This document shows positions 1 to 9,009 of a stretch of 64,000 nt of DNA, piece by piece. Origin of the DNA: Segnochrobactrum spirostomi (GTDB lineage Bacteria; Pseudomonadota; Alphaproteobacteria; Rhizobiales; Segnochrobactraceae); assembly GCF_009600605.1 (NCBI RefSeq), contig NZ_VWNA01000001.1, forward strand, positions 4,016,501-4,080,500. The letters are read 5' to 3'. Each line of letters begins with the position of its first letter. Position 1 is the stretch's first letter. Below the pieces are notes generated by a model, which ran no database searches, was not told the DNA's origin, and saw only the letters and a list, made by a program, of their open reading frames with translations. The position numbers were made by a program, and so were the translations under genes.

Positions 1-1029
1 GGCCGGTGAGGTGGCCCGGATTGAGGGCGGACCGCAGGCCGCCTGCGGCCAGCGTCGACACAACGGCCTCGTGGATGGCGCCGCCCTCGACGCCGATATC
101 GGCGGTTTCGTACCAGGCGAGCAGCCCCTTGAAATAGGCGCTGGCAACCGAGACGAAATCCTCGTCGTCATCGCTGACGAGGCCGGCACGGGCCGTCAGG
201 CCGCCCCAGAAGCTGACCGCGGCGGTGATGCCGTCGCCCCGCGCGGCCTGCCTCGCCGACGGGCTCTTGAGGCCGATCACCGGGCGGGAGGCATCGCCCG
301 TCGTCAGCATCGGATGGCAGTTCATCGGCTCGCCCGCGTAGCCCATGCGCGAGGCGGCCGAGAGTTCGTTGTCGCCGAGGGTGAAGCCCGAGACGATCCG
401 CCAGACGGCGAGCGAGGCGCGGGTTGCAGCCCATTCGGCTTCCGCGATCTGGTCGGCGTCGACGACGGCGCGGAGCCCATGGACCGGATGCATCAGCACA
501 GATGTCGCATCGCTGATCGCGCCGCCGACCCGTGCCAGGCTGTCGACAACATAGGCTGGCACGAAGAAGGTCGGCTCCGGGCCGTCCCACTCCTCCGGCA
601 CGACATATTTCCAACCCGCCAATCCGATGCTGTCGCCCTTGCCGATGCCCAGCTCGCGCAGCACTGCGGTGAGGTTCGGCTTGAGACTGCGATCCTGCGC
701 CATCAGGCTCAGCGCCTGACAGAGATGGACCGAGACATCCGGCAGACCCGCGATCGGGGCGTAGTCCATGTTCTCGTTGCCGGTGACGATCATGCGCTCG
801 CCACGAGGGCCGAGCAGGAGCAGGGCCTCCTCGAAGCGCGGTTCGAAGCCGGTCAGGAAGACGATGTTGGCGAAGTGCTCGCGATCCGCATAGACGACGA
901 GCCAATCGGTGCCGGCGGCGGCGAGAGCGGCGGCGGCCCGCGCCGCATAAGTCGCGGCCGGAATGACGGGCCGGCCGAGCGGGGTGCCGAAATCGGGCAG
1001 AAGGACGGGGCGGAGCGCTATCGACATGG
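1..1029 (-). CDS. M24 peptidase-fold protein, creatinase/aminopeptidase-like (C-terminus off window)
   Basis: The start is the ATG at 1029 and the reading frame stays open to the window edge, giving 343 visible residues (begins MSIALRPVLLPDFGTPLG). An N-terminal creatinase-like domain is followed by a pita-bread-like half with NCHPMLTTGD and GDGITAAVSFWGG. Metal-dependent M24 enzymes normally show an Asp in this GD-x-hydrophobic strand and a second Asp about 11 residues on; here those positions are Ala and a non-acidic residue. The protein may therefore be a metal-free, creatinase-type member or inactive. It is the last visible gene of the importer operon, 55 bases after the ATPase. Substrate unknown. 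Confidence 0.72.
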
Positions 1030-1084
1030 GGGCTCGCTAAGTGGTTCCGGTGGTGGGCGGGGAGGGGGAAACGTCACGCACGCC

Positions 1085-2152
1085 TCAATCGGGCAACAGG
1101 AAGCCGATCAGGTCGGGCCTGATCCGACATTGCAGAGGCGCGCCGATCGTGACCGTGCCGGCGGCCCCGTCCGGGATGATCAGCGCCAGTTCTTCGCCAT
1201 CCCGCGTCCGCACGACGATACGCTCGCCGGTCCCGATGAAAGCGCGATCGATCACGGTGACGTCGAAGACTTCGAAACCGGCTTCCGCACCTCCGACTTC
1301 GATGTCTTCCGAGCGGATCCAGGCAGAAACGTCGCCGTCGCGATGATGCCGCGCGGGATCGAAATGTGGGGGGACCGGCAGGTCGCGGCCGAGCATCGCC
1401 AGCCTGTTCCTCTCCGAGGAGAAGCGGGCGCGGATGAGATTGTTGCCACCGATGAAGCCGGCGACGAAGCGCGAGACGGGATTGCGATAGATTTCCCGCG
1501 GCGCGCCGATCTGGACGATGGAGCCGTTCTGGAAGACGGCGATGCGATCCGACATCGCATAGGCCTCCTCCTGGTCGTGCGTGACGAAGATGAAGGTGAC
1601 GCCCGTCTCGCGATGCAGCCGCTTCAGTTCGCGCTGCATGTTTTCACGCAGGGATCGGTCGAGGGCTGAAAGCGGCTCGTCAAGCAACAGCAGGCGAGGG
1701 CTGTAAGCGAGGGCACGGGCGAGCGCCACGCGTTGCTGCTGTCCGCCTGAAAGCTCGCGGGGTTTGCGCGCCGCGAGCTTGTCGAGACCGACGAGGGCCA
1801 GCATCTCTTCAACGCGCTCGGCGATGGCGCGCTTCTCCAACTGGCGCACTCTCAGCGGGAAGGCGACATTGTCGCGGACCGAGAGGTGAGGGAACAGCGC
1901 GTAGCCCTGGAACACCAGCCCGAGATTGCGATCCTCCGGCTCCAGGTCGGTGACGTCGATGCCGGACAGAACGATGCCGCCCTCGTCCGGCTTGACGAAC
2001 CCGGCGATCGACATCAGCAACGTGGTCTTGCCGGAGCCGGACGGGCCGAGCAGGGTGATGAACTCACCCTCCTCGACCGAGAGATCGACGCCATCGAGCG
2101 CGACCGCCGCGCCGTAGCTTTTCCGCAGGCGGCGGATGTCGAGAAACGCCAT
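1085..2152 (-). CDS. potA: ABC transporter ATP-binding protein, PotA type
   Basis: The 355-residue protein is the ATPase of a spermidine/putrescine-type (PotA/FbpC/UgpC) importer. It has Walker A GPSGSGKTT near residue 36, a Q-loop (LGLVFQGYALFPH), the signature LSGGQQQRVALARAL, Walker B LLLLDEPLSALD and the switch His in FVTHDQEEA. A C-terminal TOBE-like region follows from about residue 240. It lies three bases after the amidinotransferase-family gene (2156-3196) and closes the transporter set, so it should energise the two permeases upstream. The symbol reflects family only; the substrate is not established. Confidence 0.9.
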   Translation of the reverse strand: MAFLDIRRLRKSYGAAVALDGVDLSVEEGEFITLLGPSGSGKTTLLMSIAGFVKPDEGGIVLSGIDVTDLEPEDRNLGLVFQGYALFPHLSVRDNVAFPLRVRQLEKRAIAERVEEMLALVGLDKLAARKPRELSGGQQQRVALARALAYSPRLLLLDEPLSALDRSLRENMQRELKRLHRETGVTFIFVTHDQEEAYAMSDRIAVFQNGSIVQIGAPREIYRNPVSRFVAGFIGGNNLIRARFSSERNRLAMLGRDLPVPPHFDPARHHRDGDVSAWIRSEDIEVGGAEAGFEVFDVTVIDRAFIGTGERIVVRTRDGEELALIIPDGAAGTVTIGAPLQCRIRPDLIGFLLPD

Positions 2153-2155
2153 GGG

Positions 2156-3196
2156 TCAGGCCGGATCGCGGGCAAGCGGCCCAGTCGAGCAATGGATACC
2201 GCCGCCGCCGAGCTCGACGCATTCATAGTCGATCGTCAGCACCTCCACGCCGGCCCTGGCGAGCCGGTCGGCAAGGCGCGGCGTGCGTGTTTCGTGCATC
2301 AGGACACGGCCGGGGGCGAGCGCCAAGCAGTTGAGCGAGAAGGCGTTGTCCTCAGGCGGCAGCTCGATCATCTGGATGCCGCGCTTCTCCAGCTCCTGGA
2401 TGAAGACATAGGGCAGCTCGTTGATGTTCACGATCGCCTTGTCGTGGTCGACCATGATGAAAGAGCCGTCGATATGGATGCGGTAGCCCGGCATCGGCAC
2501 CTTGATCAGGTCGATGCCGACGCTGTTCAAGAGCACCTCGACCTGGCGCACGCCTTCCGGGTTGCATGCGACGGAGACGGAGCAGACCGCGGTCTTCTCG
2601 TCGAGGATCGCGAAGCCGCCGCCCTCGAACACCGCCTCGCCATGCAGCGTGCCGATGATCGGGCATCCGGCCTTGGCGAGCGCCCGGGTGACGGCCAGTT
2701 CTTCGCCGCGACGGACCTTGCGGGCGAGACGCGTCACGATGGCGCCGCCCTTCACCGCGATCACGCTGTCGCGGCAATAGATCTGCTTCATCGCTCCCGG
2801 CGCGGCTTTGTCGATCAGGATGACGTCGACGCCTTCGGCGCGCAGCAGCGCCGTGAACTTGTCGTGCGCCGCCTGCATGGCGGCGAGATCCGGCAGGGTC
2901 TTGCCGATCCAGTACCAGCCCTTTTCCGGGTCGCCGAAGCCACCGATCTCCGGCATCGGCTTGTTCTCGACGATGTTCAGCTCGTCGCCCGGCCGGTGCA
3001 TCAGCACGGCACGCAGCTTGCCGACGTCGGTGGTGCATCCCCAAGGGCGGCCCCAGACGCGGGTCTGCTCTTCCGGATCGTGGAAGGCGGGAGACGGGAT
3101 CGAGCCGAACGTCTGGAAGAACTTCGCCTCCTTGTATTCGTGCTCGCTCATCGCGGGCGTATGGGCGCTTTCGTTGGACTTGAGGGGGGCGTTCAT
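2156..3196 (-). CDS. Amidinotransferase/DDAH-fold hydrolase
   Basis: The 346-residue protein has the pentein (arginine deiminase, dimethylargininase, amidinotransferase) fold. Recognisable elements are the acidic substrate loop YCRDSV, EGGGF, the catalytic His in RIHIDGSF and the C-terminal nucleophile Cys in GGGGIHCST. Such enzymes attack the guanidinium carbon of arginine-like compounds. The start at 3196 is supported by an AAGGAA ribosome site and by an ATGA overlap with the permease stop; the frame stays open further upstream only because of GC bias. Its position inside a Pot-type operon suggests it hydrolyses the imported guanidino compound or a product of it. Confidence 0.86.
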   Translation of the reverse strand: MNAPLKSNESAHTPAMSEHEYKEAKFFQTFGSIPSPAFHDPEEQTRVWGRPWGCTTDVGKLRAVLMHRPGDELNIVENKPMPEIGGFGDPEKGWYWIGKTLPDLAAMQAAHDKFTALLRAEGVDVILIDKAAPGAMKQIYCRDSVIAVKGGAIVTRLARKVRRGEELAVTRALAKAGCPIIGTLHGEAVFEGGGFAILDEKTAVCSVSVACNPEGVRQVEVLLNSVGIDLIKVPMPGYRIHIDGSFIMVDHDKAIVNINELPYVFIQELEKRGIQMIELPPEDNAFSLNCLALAPGRVLMHETRTPRLADRLARAGVEVLTIDYECVELGGGGIHCSTGPLARDPA

Positions 3197-4035
3197 GACG
3201 GCGTTCCTTTCGCGGTGTCTTTCGGATTTCGACGGGTTGGGGAGGCCCAGCGCTCGGAGACGAGCAGTCGGATGAGAAGGGCCAGGAGCGTCGCGAGCAG
3301 CAGTGCGGACGCGATGGCGGCGAGCGCGGGGTCGACGGAATCCGCGATCGAGGTCCAGATCCGGCGCGGCAATGTCACGATCCGCCGCCCCGTGATGAAC
3401 AAGGTCACCGTGATCTCGTCCCAGGACGTGATGAAGGCGAGGATCGCGCCGGCGGCTACGCCGGGGCCCAGGTTCGGCAGGATGACGCCAAAGATGATGG
3501 TGGGCGGCCGCGCGCCGAGCGAACGCGCCGCCTGGACCATGCGCGGATCGAAATTGGAAAGGCTCGCCCCGATCGCCAGCACGGCGAGCGGCATCGCCAG
3601 CATGACATGCACGATGGTGACACCGATCCAACTGTCGAGCAGCCCGAAGCGCGACCAGAGTTTCACCATGCCGACCGCATAGATGATCGGCGGCACGATG
3701 AGCGGCGACAGAAGAACGACGCGCAACAGCGATGGCCAGCGGCCGACATAGGCCCAGGCGCCGATGGCATAGGCCGCAGCGACGGCGGTCGCGACGACGC
3801 TGGTGGCAAGCGCGATCCCGAGGCTCGTCGCCATGCTGGAGAGCCAGCCGGTCCGCCAATCGACCAGCGCCGCGTAGTGAGAGAGCGAGATGCCGTCGTG
3901 GGGGAGCGAGAGATAATCGCGATCCGTCAGCGATACGGGGATCACCACGAGGATCGGCACGAAGAGGAAGGCGAGCAGCAGCCAAGCGGCGAGCTTCGGC
4001 AGGCCGATCTGGACCAGACGGCGGGCGGGGGTCAT
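3193..4035 (-). CDS. potC: ABC transporter permease, PotC type
   Basis: The 280-residue integral membrane protein has about six hydrophobic segments and the cytoplasmic EAA-like loop with AARSLGARPPTIIFGVILP that docks on the ATPase. It is the second permease of the PotABCD-type importer. Its start overlaps the stop of the first permease by ATGA, and its stop overlaps the start of the amidinotransferase-family gene in the same way, so translation of the three is coupled. Confidence 0.9.
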   Translation of the reverse strand: MTPARRLVQIGLPKLAAWLLLAFLFVPILVVIPVSLTDRDYLSLPHDGISLSHYAALVDWRTGWLSSMATSLGIALATSVVATAVAAAYAIGAWAYVGRWPSLLRVVLLSPLIVPPIIYAVGMVKLWSRFGLLDSWIGVTIVHVMLAMPLAVLAIGASLSNFDPRMVQAARSLGARPPTIIFGVILPNLGPGVAAGAILAFITSWDEITVTLFITGRRIVTLPRRIWTSIADSVDPALAAIASALLLATLLALLIRLLVSERWASPTRRNPKDTAKGTPS

Positions 4036-4871
4036 GCGCGTCCTCCGCCGAAGGCCGCGCGCATGGCGGGGTGCCGCATGGCGATCGCGACGAGAGCGCC
4101 CACCGCGACCAACATCAGCGTCGACAGCGCCGTGGCAACGCCCCAGCGCAGCGTCGAGGAGATCTGAACCGAAATGTATTCGGCGATCATCAGCACGCGG
4201 CCGGCGCCGAGAATGGCCGGCGTCACCAGGAAGCCGAGCGAGAAGATCACGGTAAAGAGCGTCGCGATCGCGATGCCAGGGAGGCTCAGCGGCAGCCAGA
4301 CCCGCCAGAACACCGTCGCAGGCTGCGCGCCGAGCGAACGGGCCGCCTGGATGATCCGCCGGTCGATATCGCCGAGATTGGCGACGAGGAGCAGGATGGC
4401 GAACGGCATCATGTAATGGACCATGCCGATCACGACGCCGAACTGGTTATAGACGAGGTCGAGCGGCTCGGAGATCGCGCCGGACTCGGTCAGCACCGTG
4501 TTGAGGACCCCGTTGCGGCGCAGGATCGTGATCCAGGAAAAAGCGCGCACCAGCACGGAGATCCAGAACGGCACCATGACGAGGAACAGCGCGAAGCGGC
4601 GGCGCCCACGCGACATCTGGACGATGGCGAACGCGACGACGTAGGAGAGCACGACGGTGATCGCCGTCGTCAGCAGCGACACGGTGATCGTGGTGCGAAC
4701 CACGCGGCCGATCGCAGAATTGCCGAAGAGGCTCAAATAGTTCCCGAATCCGGGCTTCGGCTCCAGAAAGCTCAGAGCCAGAACCTGAAGGATGGGAAAC
4801 ACATAGAGGCCGATCGACAGCACGGCGGCCGGCACGGTGAGCGCGAGCGCCCAGCGCTGGAAGCGAGTCAT
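4032..4871 (-). CDS. potB: ABC transporter permease, PotB type
   Basis: The 279-residue inner-membrane permease has roughly six transmembrane segments and the coupling loop AARSLGAQPATVFWRVWLP. The start at 4871 (MTRFQRWAL) was chosen because it opens directly into the first membrane helix and is preceded by GAGGG; an in-frame ATG at 4916 would add 15 polar residues. It follows the binding-protein gene by about 75 bases and pairs with the PotC-type permease. Confidence 0.88.
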   Translation of the reverse strand: MTRFQRWALALTVPAAVLSIGLYVFPILQVLALSFLEPKPGFGNYLSLFGNSAIGRVVRTTITVSLLTTAITVVLSYVVAFAIVQMSRGRRRFALFLVMVPFWISVLVRAFSWITILRRNGVLNTVLTESGAISEPLDLVYNQFGVVIGMVHYMMPFAILLLVANLGDIDRRIIQAARSLGAQPATVFWRVWLPLSLPGIAIATLFTVIFSLGFLVTPAILGAGRVLMIAEYISVQISSTLRWGVATALSTLMLVAVGALVAIAMRHPAMRAAFGGGRA

Positions 4872-4946
4872 GGTGCCCTCGTCTTGCTGCCCTCGTCGGA
4901 CACGCGGTCCGGCCACCGGTGAGCACCGGCGGCCGGTCCGGGTCGA

Positions 4947-6050
4947 CTAGCGGGAGATGAAGTCGAGGAAGCGGTTCTGCAGCTCGGCCTCGTTGGCGGC
5001 GTAATAGGCAGCCTGAATCCTCAGCGCCGTCTTGTCGTTCTCCGGAGCGAGCGGGTAGACCGCCTTGTCCTCCGGCGTCATCAGCGCCAGCGCTTTCGGA
5101 TTGGACGGGCCATTGCCCATCAGGCGCAGCAGCGTGATCTGACCTTCGGGCTGCAGCGAAGAATTGATGAAGTCGAACACCTTCTTGCCGGCCGGGTTGC
5201 CCTTCGGCACCGACCAAGCGCTGGAGAACAGCAATTGCTGTGACCAGGTCCAGGCAAAATCCGGATTCTCCTTGTGTAGGAGATTGGCGCGGGTGTGCCA
5301 GATATTACCGAGCACGACCTCGCCGTCGCGGAAGAGCTGCTGGCTCTGGGCGCCGCTCTCCCAGAAGATGATATGCGGCAGGAGCGGCTCAAGCTTCTTG
5401 AAGGCGCGATCGACGTCGAGGGGATACATGTCCTCGGGCTTGACGCCGTCGGCGAGCAGCACGGCCTCGAGCTGGCCCTGGATCCATTTACACATGGTCC
5501 GCTTGCCGGGATACTTCTCCAGATCGAAGAAATCGACCCAGCCGGTCGGGACCTTGCCGCCGGTCTTCTTGGCGTCATAGGCGAGGACGTTGGAGAAGGT
5601 GTAGTTGCAGATGCCGAACTCGGCCGCCATGTCCGGACCGACCAGGGTCTTGTCGACGATCGAATAGTCGATCGGCTCGATGAAACCGCCCTTGCCGAGC
5701 ACGACGGCATCGACCATGCCGCCATCGGTCACGTCCCAAATGACGTTCTTCGACTCGACCATGGCGCGGATGGCGCCCGTGGACGGACCGGCACCGTCGA
5801 TGGCAACGGGTATGCCCGTCGCAGCCGTATAGGGCGCGCCATAGGCCTTCTGGAACGCCTCGAGCGCGGCGCCGCCCCAATTGCAGATCACGATCTCATT
5901 GGCCGCAGCGGAGGCCCCCGTCGGCCGGATCGCGACGGCGAGCCCGAGCCCCGCCATGACAGTCAGGAAGGCGCGGCGATCGAGCTTTCCGGCACGGAAC
6001 TTCTCCAGCGCGATCTCGGCGCTGTCCTTGCCAAAGCGGTTTAGCGACAT
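4947..6050 (-). CDS. Periplasmic binding protein of Pot-type importer (PotD/PotF family)
   Basis: The 367-residue extracellular solute-binding protein captures ligand for the PotABC-type transporter. An N-terminal leader contains a twin-arginine-like DRRAFLTVMAGLGLAVA followed by an Ala-rich cleavage region (ASAAA) near residue 49, so export may be by Tat. The mature part begins NEIVICNWGG, typical of polyamine/iron binding proteins. It is the first gene of the importer operon, behind a 258-base leader. Ligand could be a polyamine, guanidino compound or opine-like molecule; the sequence does not decide. Confidence 0.88.
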   Translation of the reverse strand: MSLNRFGKDSAEIALEKFRAGKLDRRAFLTVMAGLGLAVAIRPTGASAAANEIVICNWGGAALEAFQKAYGAPYTAATGIPVAIDGAGPSTGAIRAMVESKNVIWDVTDGGMVDAVVLGKGGFIEPIDYSIVDKTLVGPDMAAEFGICNYTFSNVLAYDAKKTGGKVPTGWVDFFDLEKYPGKRTMCKWIQGQLEAVLLADGVKPEDMYPLDVDRAFKKLEPLLPHIIFWESGAQSQQLFRDGEVVLGNIWHTRANLLHKENPDFAWTWSQQLLFSSAWSVPKGNPAGKKVFDFINSSLQPEGQITLLRLMGNGPSNPKALALMTPEDKAVYPLAPENDKTALRIQAAYYAANEAELQNRFLDFISR

Positions 6051-6308
6051 CTCGTTCCCCTATTTTTCTCTGGTGGTGCGCGCGCCTTTCAGCGTCTCCC
6101 CAAAGCGCGGGCGTGGCGGGTTTCCCGTCTCGCGCCCGTCTCCGCACCGGCATCCTCGAGAGGACGCAGGACGGATCGACCGGATTGCTGGGGCGGGATC
6201 GTTGCCGAGGCCGCCCGTCGCTTCCGGTTCTCGTTGCTCGCCGGGTCGCCCCGACGGCACGTTTTTGTCTTGGTGCCTGTCCTGGTTGCCGCAATGGCGG
6301 CGCGGGCA
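6051..6308. other. Intergenic region ahead of importer operon
   Basis: These 258 GC-rich bases separate the GntR-family gene from the binding-protein gene. The likely importer promoter lies here, on the minus strand. I see no convincing coding signal, hairpin or copy of the GTATAC motif found upstream of the regulator and aldolase. Confidence 0.45.
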
Positions 6309-7022
6309 TCAGACCTCTTCGGACTGGCGGAAATAGTCGGCGTTGAGCGCCTGCAGATCGGCCTGGTCGATATCGACATTTCGGATGTGGGCGGCGAGCC
6401 GCGCGGAGGCCAATGCCGGATCGCCGGCCCGAACGGCCGCCAGCACGCCCTTATGTTCCTCGACGATCGCCTCGATATGGTCGCGGCGCATGCCGATCAG
6501 GAACTGCACCCGCATCATGTCGGCGCTGACGTGCAGGCAGGCCGTCCAGGCCCGCTCGACGGCGAACGCGCGCATCAGTCCGGAATGGAAGCGCATGTCG
6601 GCGCGGTGCAGCGCGGCACGGTCGTTCTTGTCGATCAAACGCTCCTGCTCGCGCAGCAGCATTTCGAGCTCGTCGAGCGCCGCCGGATCCGGCGCCACAT
6701 CGGTACGGGCGACGACCGCGCTTTCGAGTGCCGAGCGGATGAACACGGCCTCGCGGACGCGCTGCATGTCGATACGCGAGACCAGCGTGCCGCTCTGTGG
6801 CGAGATCTCGATCAGTCCCTCGTCGAACAGCCGCGCGAAGGCCTCGCGCACGGGCGTCCGGCTGATGCCCATCGATTTCGCGACCTCGGTCTCCGAGATG
6901 CTCGTGCCCGGCTTCAGCCGCGCCGTGACGATCGCCTCACGCAACTCGATGCAGGCACGCGCCGAGATCGTGCCGCGCTTACCGGCGTGGGCGGGATCGA
7001 TGGGCGAATTGAATGTCAGCAT
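6309..7022 (-). CDS. GntR family transcriptional regulator, FCD type
   Basis: The 237-residue regulator has an N-terminal winged helix (ISETEVAKSMGISRTPVREAF near residues 40-60) and an all-alpha FCD ligand domain (DMRFHSGLMRAF; EEHKGVLAAVRAGD). The start at 7022 (MLTFNSPID) places the helix-turn-helix at the usual distance. It sits between the importer genes and the aldolase/dehydrogenase pair, so it probably controls both in response to the substrate or an acid intermediate. A GTATAC-containing site directly upstream suggests autoregulation. Confidence 0.9.
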   Translation of the reverse strand: MLTFNSPIDPAHAGKRGTISARACIELREAIVTARLKPGTSISETEVAKSMGISRTPVREAFARLFDEGLIEISPQSGTLVSRIDMQRVREAVFIRSALESAVVARTDVAPDPAALDELEMLLREQERLIDKNDRAALHRADMRFHSGLMRAFAVERAWTACLHVSADMMRVQFLIGMRRDHIEAIVEEHKGVLAAVRAGDPALASARLAAHIRNVDIDQADLQALNADYFRQSEEV

Positions 7023-7026
7023 GGCT

Positions 7027-7042
7027 GTATACTGGTATCCAG
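7027..7042. promoter_or_regulatory. Candidate GntR operator upstream of its own gene
   Basis: The sequence GTATACTGGTATCCAG starts five bases before the regulator's ATG. It contains the palindrome GTATAC and the inverted pair CTGG-N3-CCAG, and can also be read as two imperfect 8-base tandem units. The FadR/FCD subfamily consensus is centred on GT-N(0-1)-AC. A second GTATAC lies upstream of the aldolase gene. Confidence 0.5.
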
Positions 7043-7104
7043 ATTGGAATGGTGTCAAGCGGCAACTGGTGTGGGGCGGATGAGCCGGCACAGACCGAGC
7101 GCGC

Positions 7105-8049
7105 TCACGATGGCGTGGGCGCTGCGGTACGGACGAGCCCGGGCAGCGGCGCGCCCTGTTGGAGGGCGTCGATCGCGGCGGCGAGTGAGCGGGCGGCGCC
7201 CTCCGGCGTCGGCAGGCCGCCGATATGCGGCGTGAGGCGGATGCGCGGATGCGACCACATCCAGTGCGTCGAGGGCAGCGGCTCCTCGGCGAAGGCATCG
7301 ATAAAGGCGCAGCCGATCTGGCCCATATCGAGCGCTTCCCGGAGCGCCGCCTCGTCGAGATGCTTGCCGCGGCCAAGACTGACGAGATAGGCGCCCGGTG
7401 CGAGACGGGCGAACAGCGGGGCTGCAAGGATGCCGGCGGTTTCCGGGGCAAGCGGCAGCAGGTTCACCAGGACATCGGCGCCGTCGACGCAATCCCCCAG
7501 GCGTTCAAGGCCGCTGAACGTCTCGATGCCCTTCACCTGTCGTGGCGTACGCGACCAAGCGTGAACCCGGAACCCGGCCGCGGCCAGCGCTGTCGCGGCG
7601 GTCATGCCGATCGGACCGAGGCCGAGCACCGCCACACGGGCCTCAGCCCGCGTCCGTCTCCGCGCAAAGACGGGGGCCCACACCCCTCGTGCCTGATCGA
7701 TCCGGTATTTCTGATCGTCGAGCAGAAAGGCGAAGGCGGCGTGGCAGACATAGTCGGCAAGCTCCGCGGCCTGTCCGCCATCGATCAGGCGGACGATCGG
7801 GACATGCGACGGGATGCGAGGATCGGCGAGCAGATGATCCGCGCCGGCGCCGAAGCAGAAGACCAGAGCGAGGCTATCTGGAAGCGGCGGAAAAGCGTCC
7901 GGAAGCTGCCAGGCGGCGAGAACGTCATAAGAGCCGTTCACCGGTTCGTCGGGCCAGCACCACGTCGCGAGATCCGGTACCCCGGCCGCCAGCGCCGCGC
8001 AGAAGTCTTCGCCATGGGCCAGCGGATCGGCGAGGAGGACGCGGACCAC
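7105..8049 (-). CDS. D-isomer-specific 2-hydroxyacid dehydrogenase (glyoxylate/hydroxypyruvate reductase-like)
   Basis: This NAD(P)-dependent enzyme of 314 residues interconverts 2-oxo and D-2-hydroxy acids. It shows the Rossmann motif VLGLGPIGMTAA, the conserved Arg in SLGRGKHLDEAAL, the Glu in FAEEPLP and the catalytic His in TPHIGG. The GTG at 8049 follows the aldolase stop and leads straight into VVRVLLADP; an ATG at 8100 inside the aldolase gene is the alternative. It is cotranscribed with the aldolase and probably reduces or oxidises a 2-oxo acid from the same route. Confidence 0.85.
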   Translation of the reverse strand: MVRVLLADPLAHGEDFCAALAAGVPDLATWCWPDEPVNGSYDVLAAWQLPDAFPPLPDSLALVFCFGAGADHLLADPRIPSHVPIVRLIDGGQAAELADYVCHAAFAFLLDDQKYRIDQARGVWAPVFARRRTRAEARVAVLGLGPIGMTAATALAAAGFRVHAWSRTPRQVKGIETFSGLERLGDCVDGADVLVNLLPLAPETAGILAAPLFARLAPGAYLVSLGRGKHLDEAALREALDMGQIGCAFIDAFAEEPLPSTHWMWSHPRIRLTPHIGGLPTPEGAARSLAAAIDALQQGAPLPGLVRTAAPTPS

Positions 8050-8060
8050 CTCCGCGCCCC

Positions 8061-8786
8061 CTAGAAGGCCATTGCGGCAAGTCGGCGGAGCGCCTGCCAT
8101 TCGAGCCCGGCGGCGCCGTCGGGATCGGCGTCGTACTGGCCGACCGTGCGGGCTTGCACGCTCTCGGGCGGGATCACCAGCTTCGCCCCTGCGGCCATGG
8201 CGGCGAGCTGCATCTTGCAGGCCTGCTCGAGATTATACATGAGCCCGAACGCCTCCCCGACGCTGCGGCCGACCGTCAGCAGACCGTGGTTGCGAAGGAT
8301 CATGGTGTTGTTGGTGCCGAGATCGGCGACGAGACGGACCTGCTCGTCTCGGTCCAGGGCGATCCCCTCGAAGGCATGGTAGCTGACGCGGCCATGGAAC
8401 AGCAGCGCTGTCTGGTTGAGCGGCAGCAGCCCCTCGTCGAGACAACTGACCGCGACGCCCGCGACCGTATGGGTGTGCACCACGCACATGGCGTCGGGCC
8501 GCGCGGCGTGGATCGCCGTGTGGATCACAATGCCGGCGGTGTTGATCGGCGCCTGCGTGCCGCGGACCTGGTCGCCGTCATGATCGATCACCAGCAACGA
8601 CTCGGGCGTCACCTCGCGGAAGAGATCGCCATAGCGATTGATCAGCAGCTTGTCGGGTTCCTGCGGCAGGCGCGCCGAGACGTGGGTGTGAATGAGATCG
8701 TCCATGCCGAAGCGGGCGATGAGCCTATAGACGGCGGCGAGGTCCTCGCGGACGGCCTGCTCCGACATGAACTCGGCGGATGTCAT
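8061..8786 (-). CDS. Class II aldolase/adducin family protein
   Basis: The 241-residue protein belongs to the zinc-dependent class II aldolase (fuculose-phosphate aldolase) and adducin-head family. The paired zinc-ligand histidines are in CVVHTHTVAG and the third is in ILRNHGLLTVG; GDLFREVTPESLLV is also family-typical. The start at 8786 (MTSAEFMSEQ) has GGGATCAGGA ahead of it; upstream in-frame ATG codons would include the putative operator. It is the first gene of the aldolase-dehydrogenase unit. Substrate not known. Confidence 0.87.
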   Translation of the reverse strand: MTSAEFMSEQAVREDLAAVYRLIARFGMDDLIHTHVSARLPQEPDKLLINRYGDLFREVTPESLLVIDHDGDQVRGTQAPINTAGIVIHTAIHAARPDAMCVVHTHTVAGVAVSCLDEGLLPLNQTALLFHGRVSYHAFEGIALDRDEQVRLVADLGTNNTMILRNHGLLTVGRSVGEAFGLMYNLEQACKMQLAAMAAGAKLVIPPESVQARTVGQYDADPDGAAGLEWQALRRLAAMAF

Positions 8787-8806
8787 TCCTGATCCCTCTC
8801 TGCATC

Positions 8807-8819
8807 CCGGTATACAGGG
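8807..8819. promoter_or_regulatory. Candidate GntR operator upstream of aldolase gene
   Basis: CCGGTATACAGGG is a dyad: runs of C on the left and G on the right flank GTATAC symmetrically, about 20 bases before the aldolase start. The shared GTATAC core with the site at 7027 suggests both are bound by the FCD regulator encoded between them. Confidence 0.5.
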
Positions 8820-9009
8820 ATAGCGAAGGCACTTGTGCAATGCAACAGCGCTGTCTCACGGCCGTCGCCCACGGGGATCTTTGGGGGAAAAGGGGGGCTG
8901 GCGCCCGGCCGTAGCACAGCCCGCTATGTGCGGAGCCGTGCTTGCCGTGCTCTGACCAACGTCTCGGAAGGCCGCTCTCCATATCGCTCTCGATATCCGA
9001 GGAGATGCC

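Noticed and set aside
3197-3985. Apparent N-terminal extension of the amidinotransferase-family protein
   Set aside because: These codons are the permease gene in another frame; a ribosome site and ATGA overlap support the start at 3196.
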